Below are positions 42,092 through 51,200 of a stretch of 53,958 bases of DNA, in pieces. A program made the translations under genes and the position numbers. The number at the start of each line of letters is the position of its first letter. Within the stretch, counting starts at the first letter, position 1. The notes under the pieces were generated by a model. The model saw nothing but the letters and a program-made list of their open reading frames with translations, had not been told where the DNA came from and ran no database searches. The stretch comes from Acidobacteriota bacterium (lineage in GTDB: Bacteria; Acidobacteriota; Thermoanaerobaculia; Thermoanaerobaculales; Sulfomarinibacteraceae): assembly GCA_024641545.1 (NCBI GenBank), contig JAHECW010000013.1:1-53958 (forward strand). The letters are read 5' to 3'.

Positions 42092-44881
42092 TCAGCGCAA
42101 CAGCAGCCACAGCACCGACGCGGAGTACGCCACGAAGACGACGGGAATCGCGCGCCGACCGATCCGGGTCCAGAAGGTGCTGCCCCTGAAATTGACCTGG
42201 CCGAGCGAGATCAGCGCCAGCGCAAGACCGGCGAGCACGACAAAGACCTGGAGGGCGGCCAGCAGGCTGAACTCGAGGGTCGGCCAGCCCTGGAACCACG
42301 ACGGTGGGGCGATGGTCACGCTGGCCTGGTCGAAAAACGCGACGTTGGCGAGCTGCCCGGTCATCAGCGCGGCCCAACCCAGGATCATCAAGGTCATGGT
42401 GATCCTGATTATGATCTCGGTGCGTCGGTGGCTGACTGCGAGCGCCATGATCACCTGGTGGAGCGAGACGCCGGCCACGAAAACCAGGATGGTGAGCACG
42501 CTGAATCGGACCGGGTCGTGGAGCACCTCGAAGGCGCGGGCCGCGACCCAGGCGAGGGCGAGGAGGGTCACGGTGGTGGCGAACAGGGCGAGGTCCTTGG
42601 CGCCTGCGTCGAGCCGCCAGGTGGCCGCCAACGGCGGTCTGATCTGGAGGTTCGCCGAGTGGTGGGGACAGGCGTGGAGACAACCGAAACAGAGCTTGCA
42701 GCGGTAGGCCTGTTTACCTTCCAACGGGTGGTGAAAGACCGGACAGCCCGAGAGCTCGGGGGTCCCCTTGTAACAGACGTGGGTCGTGCATGACGAGGCG
42801 CAGACGCTCGGTCTCGCAGTCAACTGGAGCGGCGACGCCGGCGCGAGAACGGTGCCGAGCCGGCCCAGGGGGCAGAGGTGGCGGCACCAGACCTCCCGCT
42901 TGAAGAACACCCCGAAGCCCACCGCGAGGGCGATGAGGACGACGAGGAGCAGGCCCGACGCCACCGGATTGACGAGCAGGTCGTAGACGCGCTCCGCCCA
43001 GACGATGAGGGCGAAGCCGACGATGGCCAACCAGGGTCCGTGCTTGACGACCCAGTTCGGCGGCGGGCGATCCGTCGTGCGTGCCTTCTTGGCCAGATTG
43101 GCGGCGGTGGAGAGAGGACAGATGGTGCACCACACCGGACCGGCGAGGAAGAAGAGGGCAAACACGGTCGGTTCCCAGACCGACCAGATGAGGCTGTTGG
43201 CGATGTTGCCGGCGTGGGTCAGGGGAAACGCCATGCAGAGCACGATGACGGCGGCGAAACCGGCCAGCGCCGACGCCCGCAGCACCGGCAGGCCGCTGCG
43301 CGCGAGCAGCCGCTGCATGAGCGGCGTGGCGGTGATGTCGACGCCAGGCGGAAGCGAGTCTTCGCCGACGCCGCCGAAAATGTGTTCGGAGAGGATCTCG
43401 GGTCCGTCGGCGACCCGCACGGCGAGATCGATCACTTCGCGCAGCTCGGCGACGTTGCGTCGCCGGTAGGTCAGCGACAGCAACGCCTGACGGGCCCCTT
43501 CGGTGATGGTCGGCGGATCCGAGCCGTACCGTTTGAGGAACTCTTCGGCCAGCGGCATGATGTCCTTGGGCCGCTGGACCAGGGGCGGCAGGCTGATCAC
43601 ATCGTCGCAGGCATCGGTGATGGACGAGACCAACCCGTCGCGGTTCTCTACCGGCGGCGATGCCTCGCGGGCGGTCAGAATGACTCGGGTGTCGGGGAAC
43701 GATCCGGGGATGCGATCCTTGTTTCGCATGAGGAACGAACCGAGCAGCTGTTGCACCGAGGGCAGGAGACGGTCGGCGCCGCGCAGCACCAGGGTGCCGC
43801 CGTGGGCGAGTTGAACGCCGCCGCTCGAGTGGTCGCGGGTCGGCAGGCTGCCCCCGAGATCTTCCCCCAGGATGAGCTCGGCCGCCCTTCCCGGGGCGAG
43901 GTCGCGGCAGTTGACGGCGATGAGCGGACCGGACGCCCGCGCCGAATCATCGTGAATCAAACGGGCGGCCAGGGTCTTGCCGGTTCCGTCCTCACCCAGG
44001 AGCAGGAGCGGGCTGATCGAAAGAGCGGATTTCTTGATCTGCTTTCCGATGGTCTTCGAACGGGCGGAGACCGCCACGAAGGTGTCCGGATCATTGTCGC
44101 CCTGGACGAGTCGGGCGATGGCTTCCTTGTCCCGTTGTGAATCGAGAGCATCGGCGGTCGCCTTGTGGACGTTGCGGGCGATGCCGCCGAGCATCTTGCG
44201 CCTGAGCGAGGCCGACTCCTGGAGCGCCGAAGGAAGGGACGCGCCAGGGTAGCGCAGCAGCCGCACATCGGTTACGGCGATGGTGTCGACCGCGGCACCC
44301 CCCTTGGCGAAGACGGATTCGGCGCCGAAGATGCCGCCCTCCCCGAGCCGCGCCAACGGAGGACGACGGGTCTCGCCATCGCCGAGTGAGAGCTCCACGA
44401 CGCCTTCGATCACGACGTAGAAATATTCCTGCTGCTCACCCCGGCGGACCACTACATCGCCCGAGCCGAAGCAGACCTCCTCGCCGGCGGACCGGAGAAA
44501 ACCCACCGTGGCGGGACCGAGCAGGACGGACTCGCCGGAGCTCAAGGCATCGTCGGGATCCGGCTGAGGTGAGACCTTGCGGGTCGGTACGGGTTCAACC
44601 GACAGCTTCAACCCACCCAGCTTGAGTTCCGTCCTGCCTTGGACAAGGACCTCGCGTTCGATTCGTTTGCCGTCGACGCGCGTCCCGTTGGTCGACTGGA
44701 GGTCCTCGATGGTCAGGCCGCGATCGCTGACCTCGAATCGGGCGTGCCGGCGCGAGACCGTGGGGTGGTTGACCACCAGATCGACATCCGGTGCGCAACC
44801 GAGAATGTGGGTTCCGCTCCCGAAGCGGAGATCCGTGTCGCTCTCCGTCGAATGGCCCCACAGACGCCAGGTCGTCTCCAC
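42092..44881 (-). CDS. FHA - cyclic-nucleotide-binding - AAA+ (sigma-54-activator-like) - NapH/NosR-type polyferredoxin membrane fusion
   Basis: A single 929-residue chain joins four parts. An FHA domain (~8-95) has 'PTVSRRHARFEV' and 'DLQSTNGTRVDG'. A cNMP-binding domain follows (~115-220; 'GDVVVRRGEQQEYFYVVIEGVVEL', in part). An AAA+ domain (~270-510) has Walker A 'GEDGTGKTLAARL', but the usual GAFTGA loop is absent and Walker B reads 'GGTLVLRGADRL', without the Asp-Glu pair. The membrane half (~535-929) has about eight helices and Fe-S motifs 'PVWCTICPLS', 'VWCRHLCPLGRLG' and 'RCKLCFGCLHACPH' (a 4Fe-4S ferredoxin site). NapH/NosR-type membranes pass electrons across or within the inner membrane. 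GTG 44881 has GGAGGAGG upstream. No DNA-binding helix-turn-helix follows the AAA+ part. Confidence 0.88.
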   Translation of the reverse strand: METTWRLWGHSTESDTDLRFGSGTHILGCAPDVDLVVNHPTVSRRHARFEVSDRGLTIEDLQSTNGTRVDGKRIEREVLVQGRTELKLGGLKLSVEPVPTRKVSPQPDPDDALSSGESVLLGPATVGFLRSAGEEVCFGSGDVVVRRGEQQEYFYVVIEGVVELSLGDGETRRPPLARLGEGGIFGAESVFAKGGAAVDTIAVTDVRLLRYPGASLPSALQESASLRRKMLGGIARNVHKATADALDSQRDKEAIARLVQGDNDPDTFVAVSARSKTIGKQIKKSALSISPLLLLGEDGTGKTLAARLIHDDSARASGPLIAVNCRDLAPGRAAELILGEDLGGSLPTRDHSSGGVQLAHGGTLVLRGADRLLPSVQQLLGSFLMRNKDRIPGSFPDTRVILTAREASPPVENRDGLVSSITDACDDVISLPPLVQRPKDIMPLAEEFLKRYGSDPPTITEGARQALLSLTYRRRNVAELREVIDLAVRVADGPEILSEHIFGGVGEDSLPPGVDITATPLMQRLLARSGLPVLRASALAGFAAVIVLCMAFPLTHAGNIANSLIWSVWEPTVFALFFLAGPVWCTICPLSTAANLAKKARTTDRPPPNWVVKHGPWLAIVGFALIVWAERVYDLLVNPVASGLLLVVLIALAVGFGVFFKREVWCRHLCPLGRLGTVLAPASPLQLTARPSVCASSCTTHVCYKGTPELSGCPVFHHPLEGKQAYRCKLCFGCLHACPHHSANLQIRPPLAATWRLDAGAKDLALFATTVTLLALAWVAARAFEVLHDPVRFSVLTILVFVAGVSLHQVIMALAVSHRRTEIIIRITMTLMILGWAALMTGQLANVAFFDQASVTIAPPSWFQGWPTLEFSLLAALQVFVVLAGLALALISLGQVNFRGSTFWTRIGRRAIPVVFVAYSASVLWLLLR

Positions 44882-45179
44882 GACTCGACCTCCTCCAACG
44901 TCATCACCGCAGGCGCATGTCCAAGTCCATGGAATCCCGATGAACAACTCAGTTCGGGTGCGCAACCTTGTTCATCGTCGCCGTTTCTACTTTTGGATTG
45001 TAACGGAATTCGTGAATGGCGGGCGGGTTGAACGCGAATTCCATCTGTAAATGAGATGGATGGTCAAGATCGGATTCTCGCTTTGCGGCGATCCTGGCGG
45101 CCATGGCGGTTGGAAGAGGCCGCAGCGACCGCAGAGGCCTCTTCGAAGATACGCCGCCACCGCCCGGAGAGCTCCGCCG
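44882..45179. other. Intergenic region upstream of the fusion gene
   Basis: These 298 bases lie between the stop of threonine synthase and the start of the fusion protein, both on the minus strand. No gene is visible. A GAATTCG...CGAATTC pair (near 45007-45040) and a CCATCT...AGATGG dyad (near 45042-45060) could be regulatory or end the threonine synthase transcript; neither has a T run. Confidence 0.35.
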
Positions 45180-46418
45180 CTACGAAGCGAGCCTCTTCAT
45201 GACGGCGTCCATCGTCGGTGCGATGGGTGCGGGCATCTCGAGCGCCCGCCCGGCCGCAGCGACGTCCTTCAAACCGGATCCGGTGATCATGAGGACCACT
45301 CGTTCGTCGCGATCGACCAGCCCTTCGTCGAGGGCGGTGTCGAGACCGGCGAGGGCGGCGGCGGCGGCCGGCTCGGCGAAGACGCCGGTGAGTCGGGCGA
45401 GACGGGGGATGGACTCGAGGATGGCCTCGTCGCTGACGATGACACCCGCGCCGCCCGACGCGCGGACCTCGCGGAGGCAGAGGCCGGCGTTGCGCGGCGC
45501 CTCCACCGTGAGGCTGTCGGCGACGCTGGCGGCGCCCCTGACCGGCACGATCCCGGCCGCGCCGCTGCGCAGGGCGGCGGCGATGGCGGCGGTTCCTTCC
45601 GGCTGAACCACGATGAGGCGTGGTCGGCGCGTGATGAGCCCCGCCGCCTCGAGATCGGCAAAACCCTTGGCGAGCCCGGCGGTGATGACTCCGTCGCCGG
45701 CGGTCACGACGACGGCATCGGGCGCCTCCGGCGCCATGGCGGCGGCGATCTCGAGCGCGGCGGTCTTCTTGCCCTCGATGGTGAAGGGGTTGAAGGCGGT
45801 GTTGCGGTTGACCCAGCCGAACCGCTCGCAGGCGAGCAGCGAGAGCTCGAACGCGTCGTCGTAGGTTCCCGCCACCGGCAGCACTTCGGCGCCGTAGCTC
45901 AGCATCTGGATCAGCTTGGCGGGCGGCGCTCCGGCCGGGACGAAGACCACCGCCCGCAGACCGGCCGAGGCGGCGACCGCGGCGAGCGCGGTGGCGGCGT
46001 TGCCGGTGGACGCGGCTGCGATGGTGTCGGCGCCGGCTTCGAGCGCTTTGGCGACGACGAGCTGCGAGGCGCGGTCCTTGGTCGAGCCCGACGGGTTGCG
46101 GGTGTCGTCCTTGAGCCACAGGCGGTCCATCGCCAACTCACGCCGAAGTTCCGGTGCTTCGATCAGCGGCGTGTCTCCGACCGGCAGGGGAGGGAGGTAA
46201 CGAGGATCGTCGATGGGCAGGAACGCGGTCAGAAATTCCGCCGACCCGGGCCGCGCGTCGGGCCAGCGGGTAGGGAGATCTTCGATGACGATCTCGAGCA
46301 CCCCGCGCGTGACCCCACCCGGCAGCTGGTTCTCCGAACACGATGGGCAGACATAGAGCCCCGGACGCTGGTCGAGTTCGAGCCCGCACTCACTGCAACG
46401 AAAACGGAACCGAGCCAT
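45180..46418 (-). CDS. thrC: Threonine synthase-like PLP enzyme
   Basis: This 412-residue fold-type II PLP enzyme makes threonine from O-phosphohomoserine. An N-terminal zinc-ribbon-like segment ('FRCSECGLELDQRPGLYVCPSC') is followed by 'LPVGDTPLIEAPEL', the PLP lysine Lys114 in 'NPSGSTKDRAS', 'AASTGNAATALAAVAASAGL' for substrate phosphate binding, and 'GSGLKD' near the end. The zinc-ribbon start is common among threonine synthases of the shorter class. ATG 46418 begins the ribbon; the frame is open further upstream without protein-like content. No thrA/thrB neighbour is present. A related activity, such as another beta-replacement enzyme, cannot be excluded. Confidence 0.87.
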   Translation of the reverse strand: MARFRFRCSECGLELDQRPGLYVCPSCSENQLPGGVTRGVLEIVIEDLPTRWPDARPGSAEFLTAFLPIDDPRYLPPLPVGDTPLIEAPELRRELAMDRLWLKDDTRNPSGSTKDRASQLVVAKALEAGADTIAAASTGNAATALAAVAASAGLRAVVFVPAGAPPAKLIQMLSYGAEVLPVAGTYDDAFELSLLACERFGWVNRNTAFNPFTIEGKKTAALEIAAAMAPEAPDAVVVTAGDGVITAGLAKGFADLEAAGLITRRPRLIVVQPEGTAAIAAALRSGAAGIVPVRGAASVADSLTVEAPRNAGLCLREVRASGGAGVIVSDEAILESIPRLARLTGVFAEPAAAAALAGLDTALDEGLVDRDERVVLMITGSGLKDVAAAGRALEMPAPIAPTMDAVMKRLAS

Positions 46419-46463
46419 GGGTCGATTGTAGCTGGGTAGCCACCGTGAACGCGATGGGAGCGG

Positions 46464-46561
46464 ATGCCAGGCTCCGTACCTTCGATCGAGATTTGACGAA
46501 ACACGAGAGAACGCGGGAAGGGTGCCTGGCTCTCTTTTCGCTGCGAAAAGGTGCCTGGCAT
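46464..46561. repeat. REP-like elements: inverted single copy and GTGCCTGGCT - hairpin - GTGCCTGGCAT
   Basis: ATGCCAGGCT at 46464-46473 is an inverted copy of the motif. GGTGCCTGGCT (46521-46531) and GGTGCCTGGCAT (46550-46561) are direct copies that flank a perfect 7-bp hairpin, CTTTTCG (46534-46540), loop CTG, CGAAAAG (46544-46550). It occupies the gap between the lyase and threonine synthase genes and matches the build of 32073-32123 with an unrelated stem. Confidence 0.65.
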
Positions 46562-46577
46562 CCCCTCCCATCGCTTC

Positions 46578-48104
46578 TCAAGTCGCGAGGGGTCCGATTT
46601 CGTTCTCGACGGCTTTGAGGATCTCGAGCTTGGCGACGGCTTCGGCCATGGCGTTGTGGTCACGGTGGAGCGGCCGGTCGATGTCGAGGAACTCGACCCG
46701 GTTGCGCACCGCGGTTTTCCCGGCCAGGGTGCCGCGTCCCGGGGTGAAATCGCGGAAGTCGAGCGCCTGGGCGGCGGCCATGAGCTCGATCCCGAGCACG
46801 CCGCAGGCGGTATCGAGGATCTGCCGGGTCTTGAGCGCCGAGTTGAAACCCATGGAGACGAAGTCCTCCTGATCGGCGGCGGCGGGGATCGACTGGATAT
46901 AGGCCGGCGCCGAGAGGATCTTCTGCTCGACGATCTGCATGTCGGCGGTGTACTGGCTGAGCATGAGCCCGGAGAACATCCCGGCGCCCCTGGTCAGAAA
47001 CGGCGGCAGCCCGGCCGACAGCGCCGGGTTGGTGAGCCGGTTGAGGCGGCGCTCCGAGAGGACGCAGATCATGGTGATGGCGGCGCCGAGGGTGTCGAGC
47101 GGCAGGCTGACCGGGGTGCCCTGAAAGTTGGCACCGGTGAGGACGACCTCATCTTTGGGGAGAAAGATGGGGTTGTCGCCGACCCCGTTGGCCTCGATCT
47201 CGAGCTGCGACCTGGTCCACCGCAGCTGGTCGCGGGCGGCGCCGATGACCTGCGGGGTCGAACGCATGGAGTAGGCGTCCTGGACCTTGACCTTCTCCTT
47301 CCCGGTGAGGAGATCCGAACCGTCGAGGACCTTGCGGATGTTGTCGGCCGAAACCACCGCGCCGGCGAAGCCGCGCAGCCGGTGAAGCCGGTTGTCGTAG
47401 GGCTTCATGTTGGCCTTGAGGGCCTCCAGCGTCATGGCGGCGGCGATCTCGGCTTGCTTGAGCCAACGCTCGGCGTCGTAGACCGCGAGGCAGCCGACGG
47501 CGGTGGTCAGATTCGACCCGTTGATGGTGGCGAGCCCGTCGCGGGCCTGGAGGCCCGGCACCGGAATCCCGGCGGCGGCGAGGGCGTCGGCGCCGTTCAT
47601 CCGTTCGCCCTTGTGGAAAGCCTCGCCCTCGCCCATCATCAGAAGCGCGATCTGCGACATCGGCGCGAGGTCGCCGCAGGCGCCCACCGAGCCCTTGCGG
47701 CAGACCACCGGGGTGACCCCGGCGTTGAGCATCGCGATCAGGGTGCGCGTGATCTCGGGCCGGCAGCCCGAGTGGCCGTGGGCGTGGACGTTGACTCTGA
47801 GCAGCATGGCGGCGCGGACCCAGTCGGCGGGACAGGGCTCGCCGATCCCGGCGGCGTGGTTGTAGATGAGGTACTTCTGGAACTCCCGGACCTGCTCGTC
47901 GGTGAGGACCACCTCGGAGAACTCGCCGATCCCGGTGTTGACGCCGTACATGATCTCACCGGCCGCGATGCGGTTTTCCAGAAAGGTGCGGCACGCGACG
48001 ATGCGCGCGAGGGCGTCCGGGTGGAGCTTGACGGTCTCGCCGCGGCGGGCGACGGCCTCGATGTCTTCGATGGTGAGCTGGGCGCCGGTGATGGTGACGG
48101 CCAC
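46578..48104 (-). CDS. hutH: MIO-type aromatic amino acid ammonia-lyase (histidine ammonia-lyase-like), Ala-Cys-Gly active site
   Basis: This 508-residue enzyme belongs to the histidine/phenylalanine ammonia-lyase family, which removes ammonia from an amino acid using a 4-methylidene-imidazol-5-one cofactor formed from Ala-Ser-Gly. Here the loop is 'GSVGACGDLAPMSQ', with Cys143 at the serine position, plus the family hallmarks 'YGVNTGIGEF' and 'NGVGDNPIF'. A Ser-to-Cys change at this position of Pseudomonas HutH is known to remain compatible with cofactor formation, so activity is plausible. GTG 48104 has AGGAGA six bases upstream. No hutU, hutI or hutG is adjacent, so histidine is the default but not proven substrate; tyrosine/phenylalanine aminomutases are alternatives. 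Confidence 0.88.
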   Translation of the reverse strand: MAVTITGAQLTIEDIEAVARRGETVKLHPDALARIVACRTFLENRIAAGEIMYGVNTGIGEFSEVVLTDEQVREFQKYLIYNHAAGIGEPCPADWVRAAMLLRVNVHAHGHSGCRPEITRTLIAMLNAGVTPVVCRKGSVGACGDLAPMSQIALLMMGEGEAFHKGERMNGADALAAAGIPVPGLQARDGLATINGSNLTTAVGCLAVYDAERWLKQAEIAAAMTLEALKANMKPYDNRLHRLRGFAGAVVSADNIRKVLDGSDLLTGKEKVKVQDAYSMRSTPQVIGAARDQLRWTRSQLEIEANGVGDNPIFLPKDEVVLTGANFQGTPVSLPLDTLGAAITMICVLSERRLNRLTNPALSAGLPPFLTRGAGMFSGLMLSQYTADMQIVEQKILSAPAYIQSIPAAADQEDFVSMGFNSALKTRQILDTACGVLGIELMAAAQALDFRDFTPGRGTLAGKTAVRNRVEFLDIDRPLHRDHNAMAEAVAKLEILKAVENEIGPLAT

Positions 48105-48287
48105 GATGATTCTCCTGGTGCCGGCTCGGGGCGCGCGAGCGAATGCCCCGAGTCGTCTCGGGTTGATCGCTCCCACCCACCCCGCAGCAACCGGCGGTCC
48201 ACCACGGCCCGCGCGATCCGCGTGGCTCGATTATCGCGCGATCTCGGGCGCCGTCAAGGACCCGGCGGGCAGCTCACCGGGTCCGGG

Positions 48288-51200
48288 TCACGGAGTGCAC
48301 GGCCCGTCGCACGGTTCGAGGAGCGCCGGTTCGAAGTCGGCGTCATCGCGGTCGTGGTAGTAGCTCGCGCTGCAGGCGCCGTCGTCGATGTCGTAGCCGT
48401 AGGGGCCGGTGTAGTAGACGACGCCACCGCCCGGGCTCGACCGGGCGGCGTGGAGCCAGCCGACCCGCTGGCTGCCGTCCGGCGATTTGCCGGCTGAGCG
48501 CGCGAAGCGCGCGGTGGCGTCGCTCGCGCCGACGGTGCCGGTCGCCGACCAGCGTGCGCGACCGAGTGCGGCCGGGGCGCTCGGGTCGGCGGCGAGCTCG
48601 CCGTCCTCCTGGATGAGGTGGAACGCCTCGTGCTCCGTCTGCCAGGCGCCGCCGCAGTCGCGCACCCGCAGGTCGGCGCGGTAGAACTCGGCCGACGGAA
48701 TGTTCACCCCGTAGCCGCCGTCGCAGCGGTCGCTGAAGGTGATCGTCCGCGGCTCGCCGTCGACGGTCACCGTGATCGAACCGCCGACGGGGAAGAGCTC
48801 GCAGAGGCGGGTGTCGAACTCGAGGCTTCCGGTGATGTCGGAGCCGACGCCCTTGACCGGAGACGACAGCGTCACCGTGCCGGCGACCTGGTCGCCGTCG
48901 ACCTGCGCGAGATCGAGATCGAGGGCGACGCCGTCGACCACCGGGGCGCGGCCGTCGATGGCGAAACCGTCGAGCGAGAGCTCGACCCGGCCGGAGAGGT
49001 CACCGCCGCTCGGGTCGAGGCCGATGAGCGAGACCTCGAGCCGGCCGCTCGTCGACATGCCGGACGAGATCCCGGTCCCGGGGCCGAAATCGGCCACGAA
49101 TCCGGTCGACGTCCGGACGAACCGGTCGGAGACCTCGGTCGCCATTGCGTCGATGGTGGCCTCGAGATCGGGGCTGCGAAGCGTCTCGAAGAAGGCGGCG
49201 GGTGCGAGACCCGACGGACCGAGCACGTCGAGGACCGAGTTGAAGGTGGTCACCACGCCGGCCGGCTTCGGCCGCCGGGTGACGACCGCGTCGACGGTGA
49301 TCGGGTCGCCGGTGCGGTTGTCCACCACCGATGCCTGGGCGTGGAAGAAGCCCCAGGGCGAGCTCGTGGTCACGATCGCGTAGCCGCTCTCCACCGCCTC
49401 CTGGGTGACGCGCTCGAAGACCCGGTCGATCTGCTGGTACTCCCAGCCCTCGAGGGTCGTCGTGAAGCTGCCGAGCGAGCCACCGTCCGCGCGGAACAGC
49501 TCGATCGAGAAATCGGAGCTGCGGGTCGCGTTGTTGACGAGCACCAGGTTGGTCCGCGAGCCGGTCTGCAGACCCGGATCGTGCGCCAGGTGTGGCAGCA
49601 GCGCCTGCTCGCCGATCACCACGCCTTGGGTCCAGGGCACCGGCGCGAGGAACTGGCCGAAGGTGGCGCCGGCGGGCAAGCCCTGCGGGTTGCCGGCTTC
49701 GAGAAGGTTGTAGGTCCGGCTCGACGCCGGGATACCGCCGCCCGACAGCCGCAGCGCCGCCGCGCCGTCGGTGGCGAAGAGCGACTCGAGGACGTCGTCG
49801 AAACGAAGCGTCCGACCGGTTTGGATGACCACCGTTTCGGTCTCGGGCTGGAGGTTGGCCTGGCCGCGGCGCAACAGCTCGATGGTCGTGAAGATCGGCG
49901 GCCGGTCGGGGTTGGCGATGGCGAGGTCGGTGCGCCAGTTGGTGCCGGCCGCGCCGCGGACGTGGGCGGCGGCCGGGATCGTCAGGGTCTCGTTGATCGG
50001 GGTCTCGCTCACCACCGAGCGCCGCGACGCCGGGATCGCCACCGGGTCGCCGGTGAGGTTGTCGACCACCGACGCCATGGCGAGCACCCGGCCGCCCGGC
50101 GTCACCGGCCGGACCACGGCCGAGCCGCCCGCCACCGCCCCCTGGGTGACCGACTCGAAGACCCGGTCGAGCTGGTCGTACTCCCATGGCTCGAGATCGG
50201 TCGAGACGGTGCCGAGCGGCGAGCCGTCGTCGAGCCTGAGGTCGATCTCGACGGTGGTCGGCGTGGCGCCGGCGTTGACCAGGATGAGATTGGTCCGGTT
50301 ACCCGCGGAAAGCGACGGGTCGTGGCTGAGCTGGATGAGGTCGCCGGCGTCGCCGGACGGGATCGCGTCGTCGGCGGCGAGCGCCGGGATGAACTGGCCG
50401 AAGCTCGAGCCTTCCGGCAGGCCGAGCGGGTTGCCGGGGCCGAGCAGGTTGTAGGTTCGCGACGTCACCGCCACCGCTCCCGAGCCCGCCGTGATCCGCA
50501 GGGCGGCCGCGCCGTCGGTGGCGAAGACGCCGTCGAGCACGTCGCCGAGGAACTCGCCCTCGCCGGGCTCGAGGAAGCGAACCACGGTCTCCGGCTCGCT
50601 GTTGGCCTGACCGCGGACGAGCAGGGCGATCTCGTAGGCGGCGTCGATGGTGCCCGGGTTGACCACCATGACATCGGTCCGCCAGCGCGTGCCGGCCGCG
50701 CCGGAGACCCGCGCCGTCGCCGGGATGACCACCGTCTGGCCGGCGGCGGCGAGACCGCGCTGCCCGGTCTCGAGCGTGGCCGGGCCGGCCTCGAGGATCT
50801 TGGTCGATCTCGCTGCGGCGGCCATCCGCTCGAGCGCCTCGCGGCCGGTGAGCCCGACCAGCGACGCGGGCTCGACCGCGGCGCGCAGCGCCCGCAGCCG
50901 CATCGCCAGCTCGGGTTCGGCAGCCGCCACCAGTGAGTCGGCGAATCTTTCCGCACTGGCAACCATCTCGCCTGTGATGAGGTTGTCAGGGGGCTCGAAT
51001 GACCGCGATGGCGCGGTCACGGGAGACCACGACGTCACGACGGGAACGGCGCTCATGAGGAGTGAAGGCCTCGATTGAACGAGGTCTTGAATCTCGCCCT
51101 CAAGTGCGGCGAGATGAGACGCTGTTTGGGTGGTTGCGAGAACGCTGGTGTAGATTGCGACCGAATCCCGGCATTGTCCGGGGGGGTCGGGTGGCTCGGG

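Noticed and set aside
42092-43300. NosR/NapH of a denitrification or nitrate reduction operon
   Set aside because: No nos or nap genes are nearby, and the domain is part of a signalling fusion.
42878-44140. Long plus-strand frame opposite the fusion gene
   Set aside because: Shadow of the minus-strand FHA/AAA protein; low-complexity charged product and no start site.
42092-44881. Classical sigma-54-dependent transcription activator
   Set aside because: GAFTGA is missing, Walker B lacks its acidic residues, and there is no C-terminal DNA-binding domain.
48618-50936. Long plus-strand frame opposite the duplicated-module protein
   Set aside because: Antisense shadow with Arg/Gly/Asp bias and no start site.
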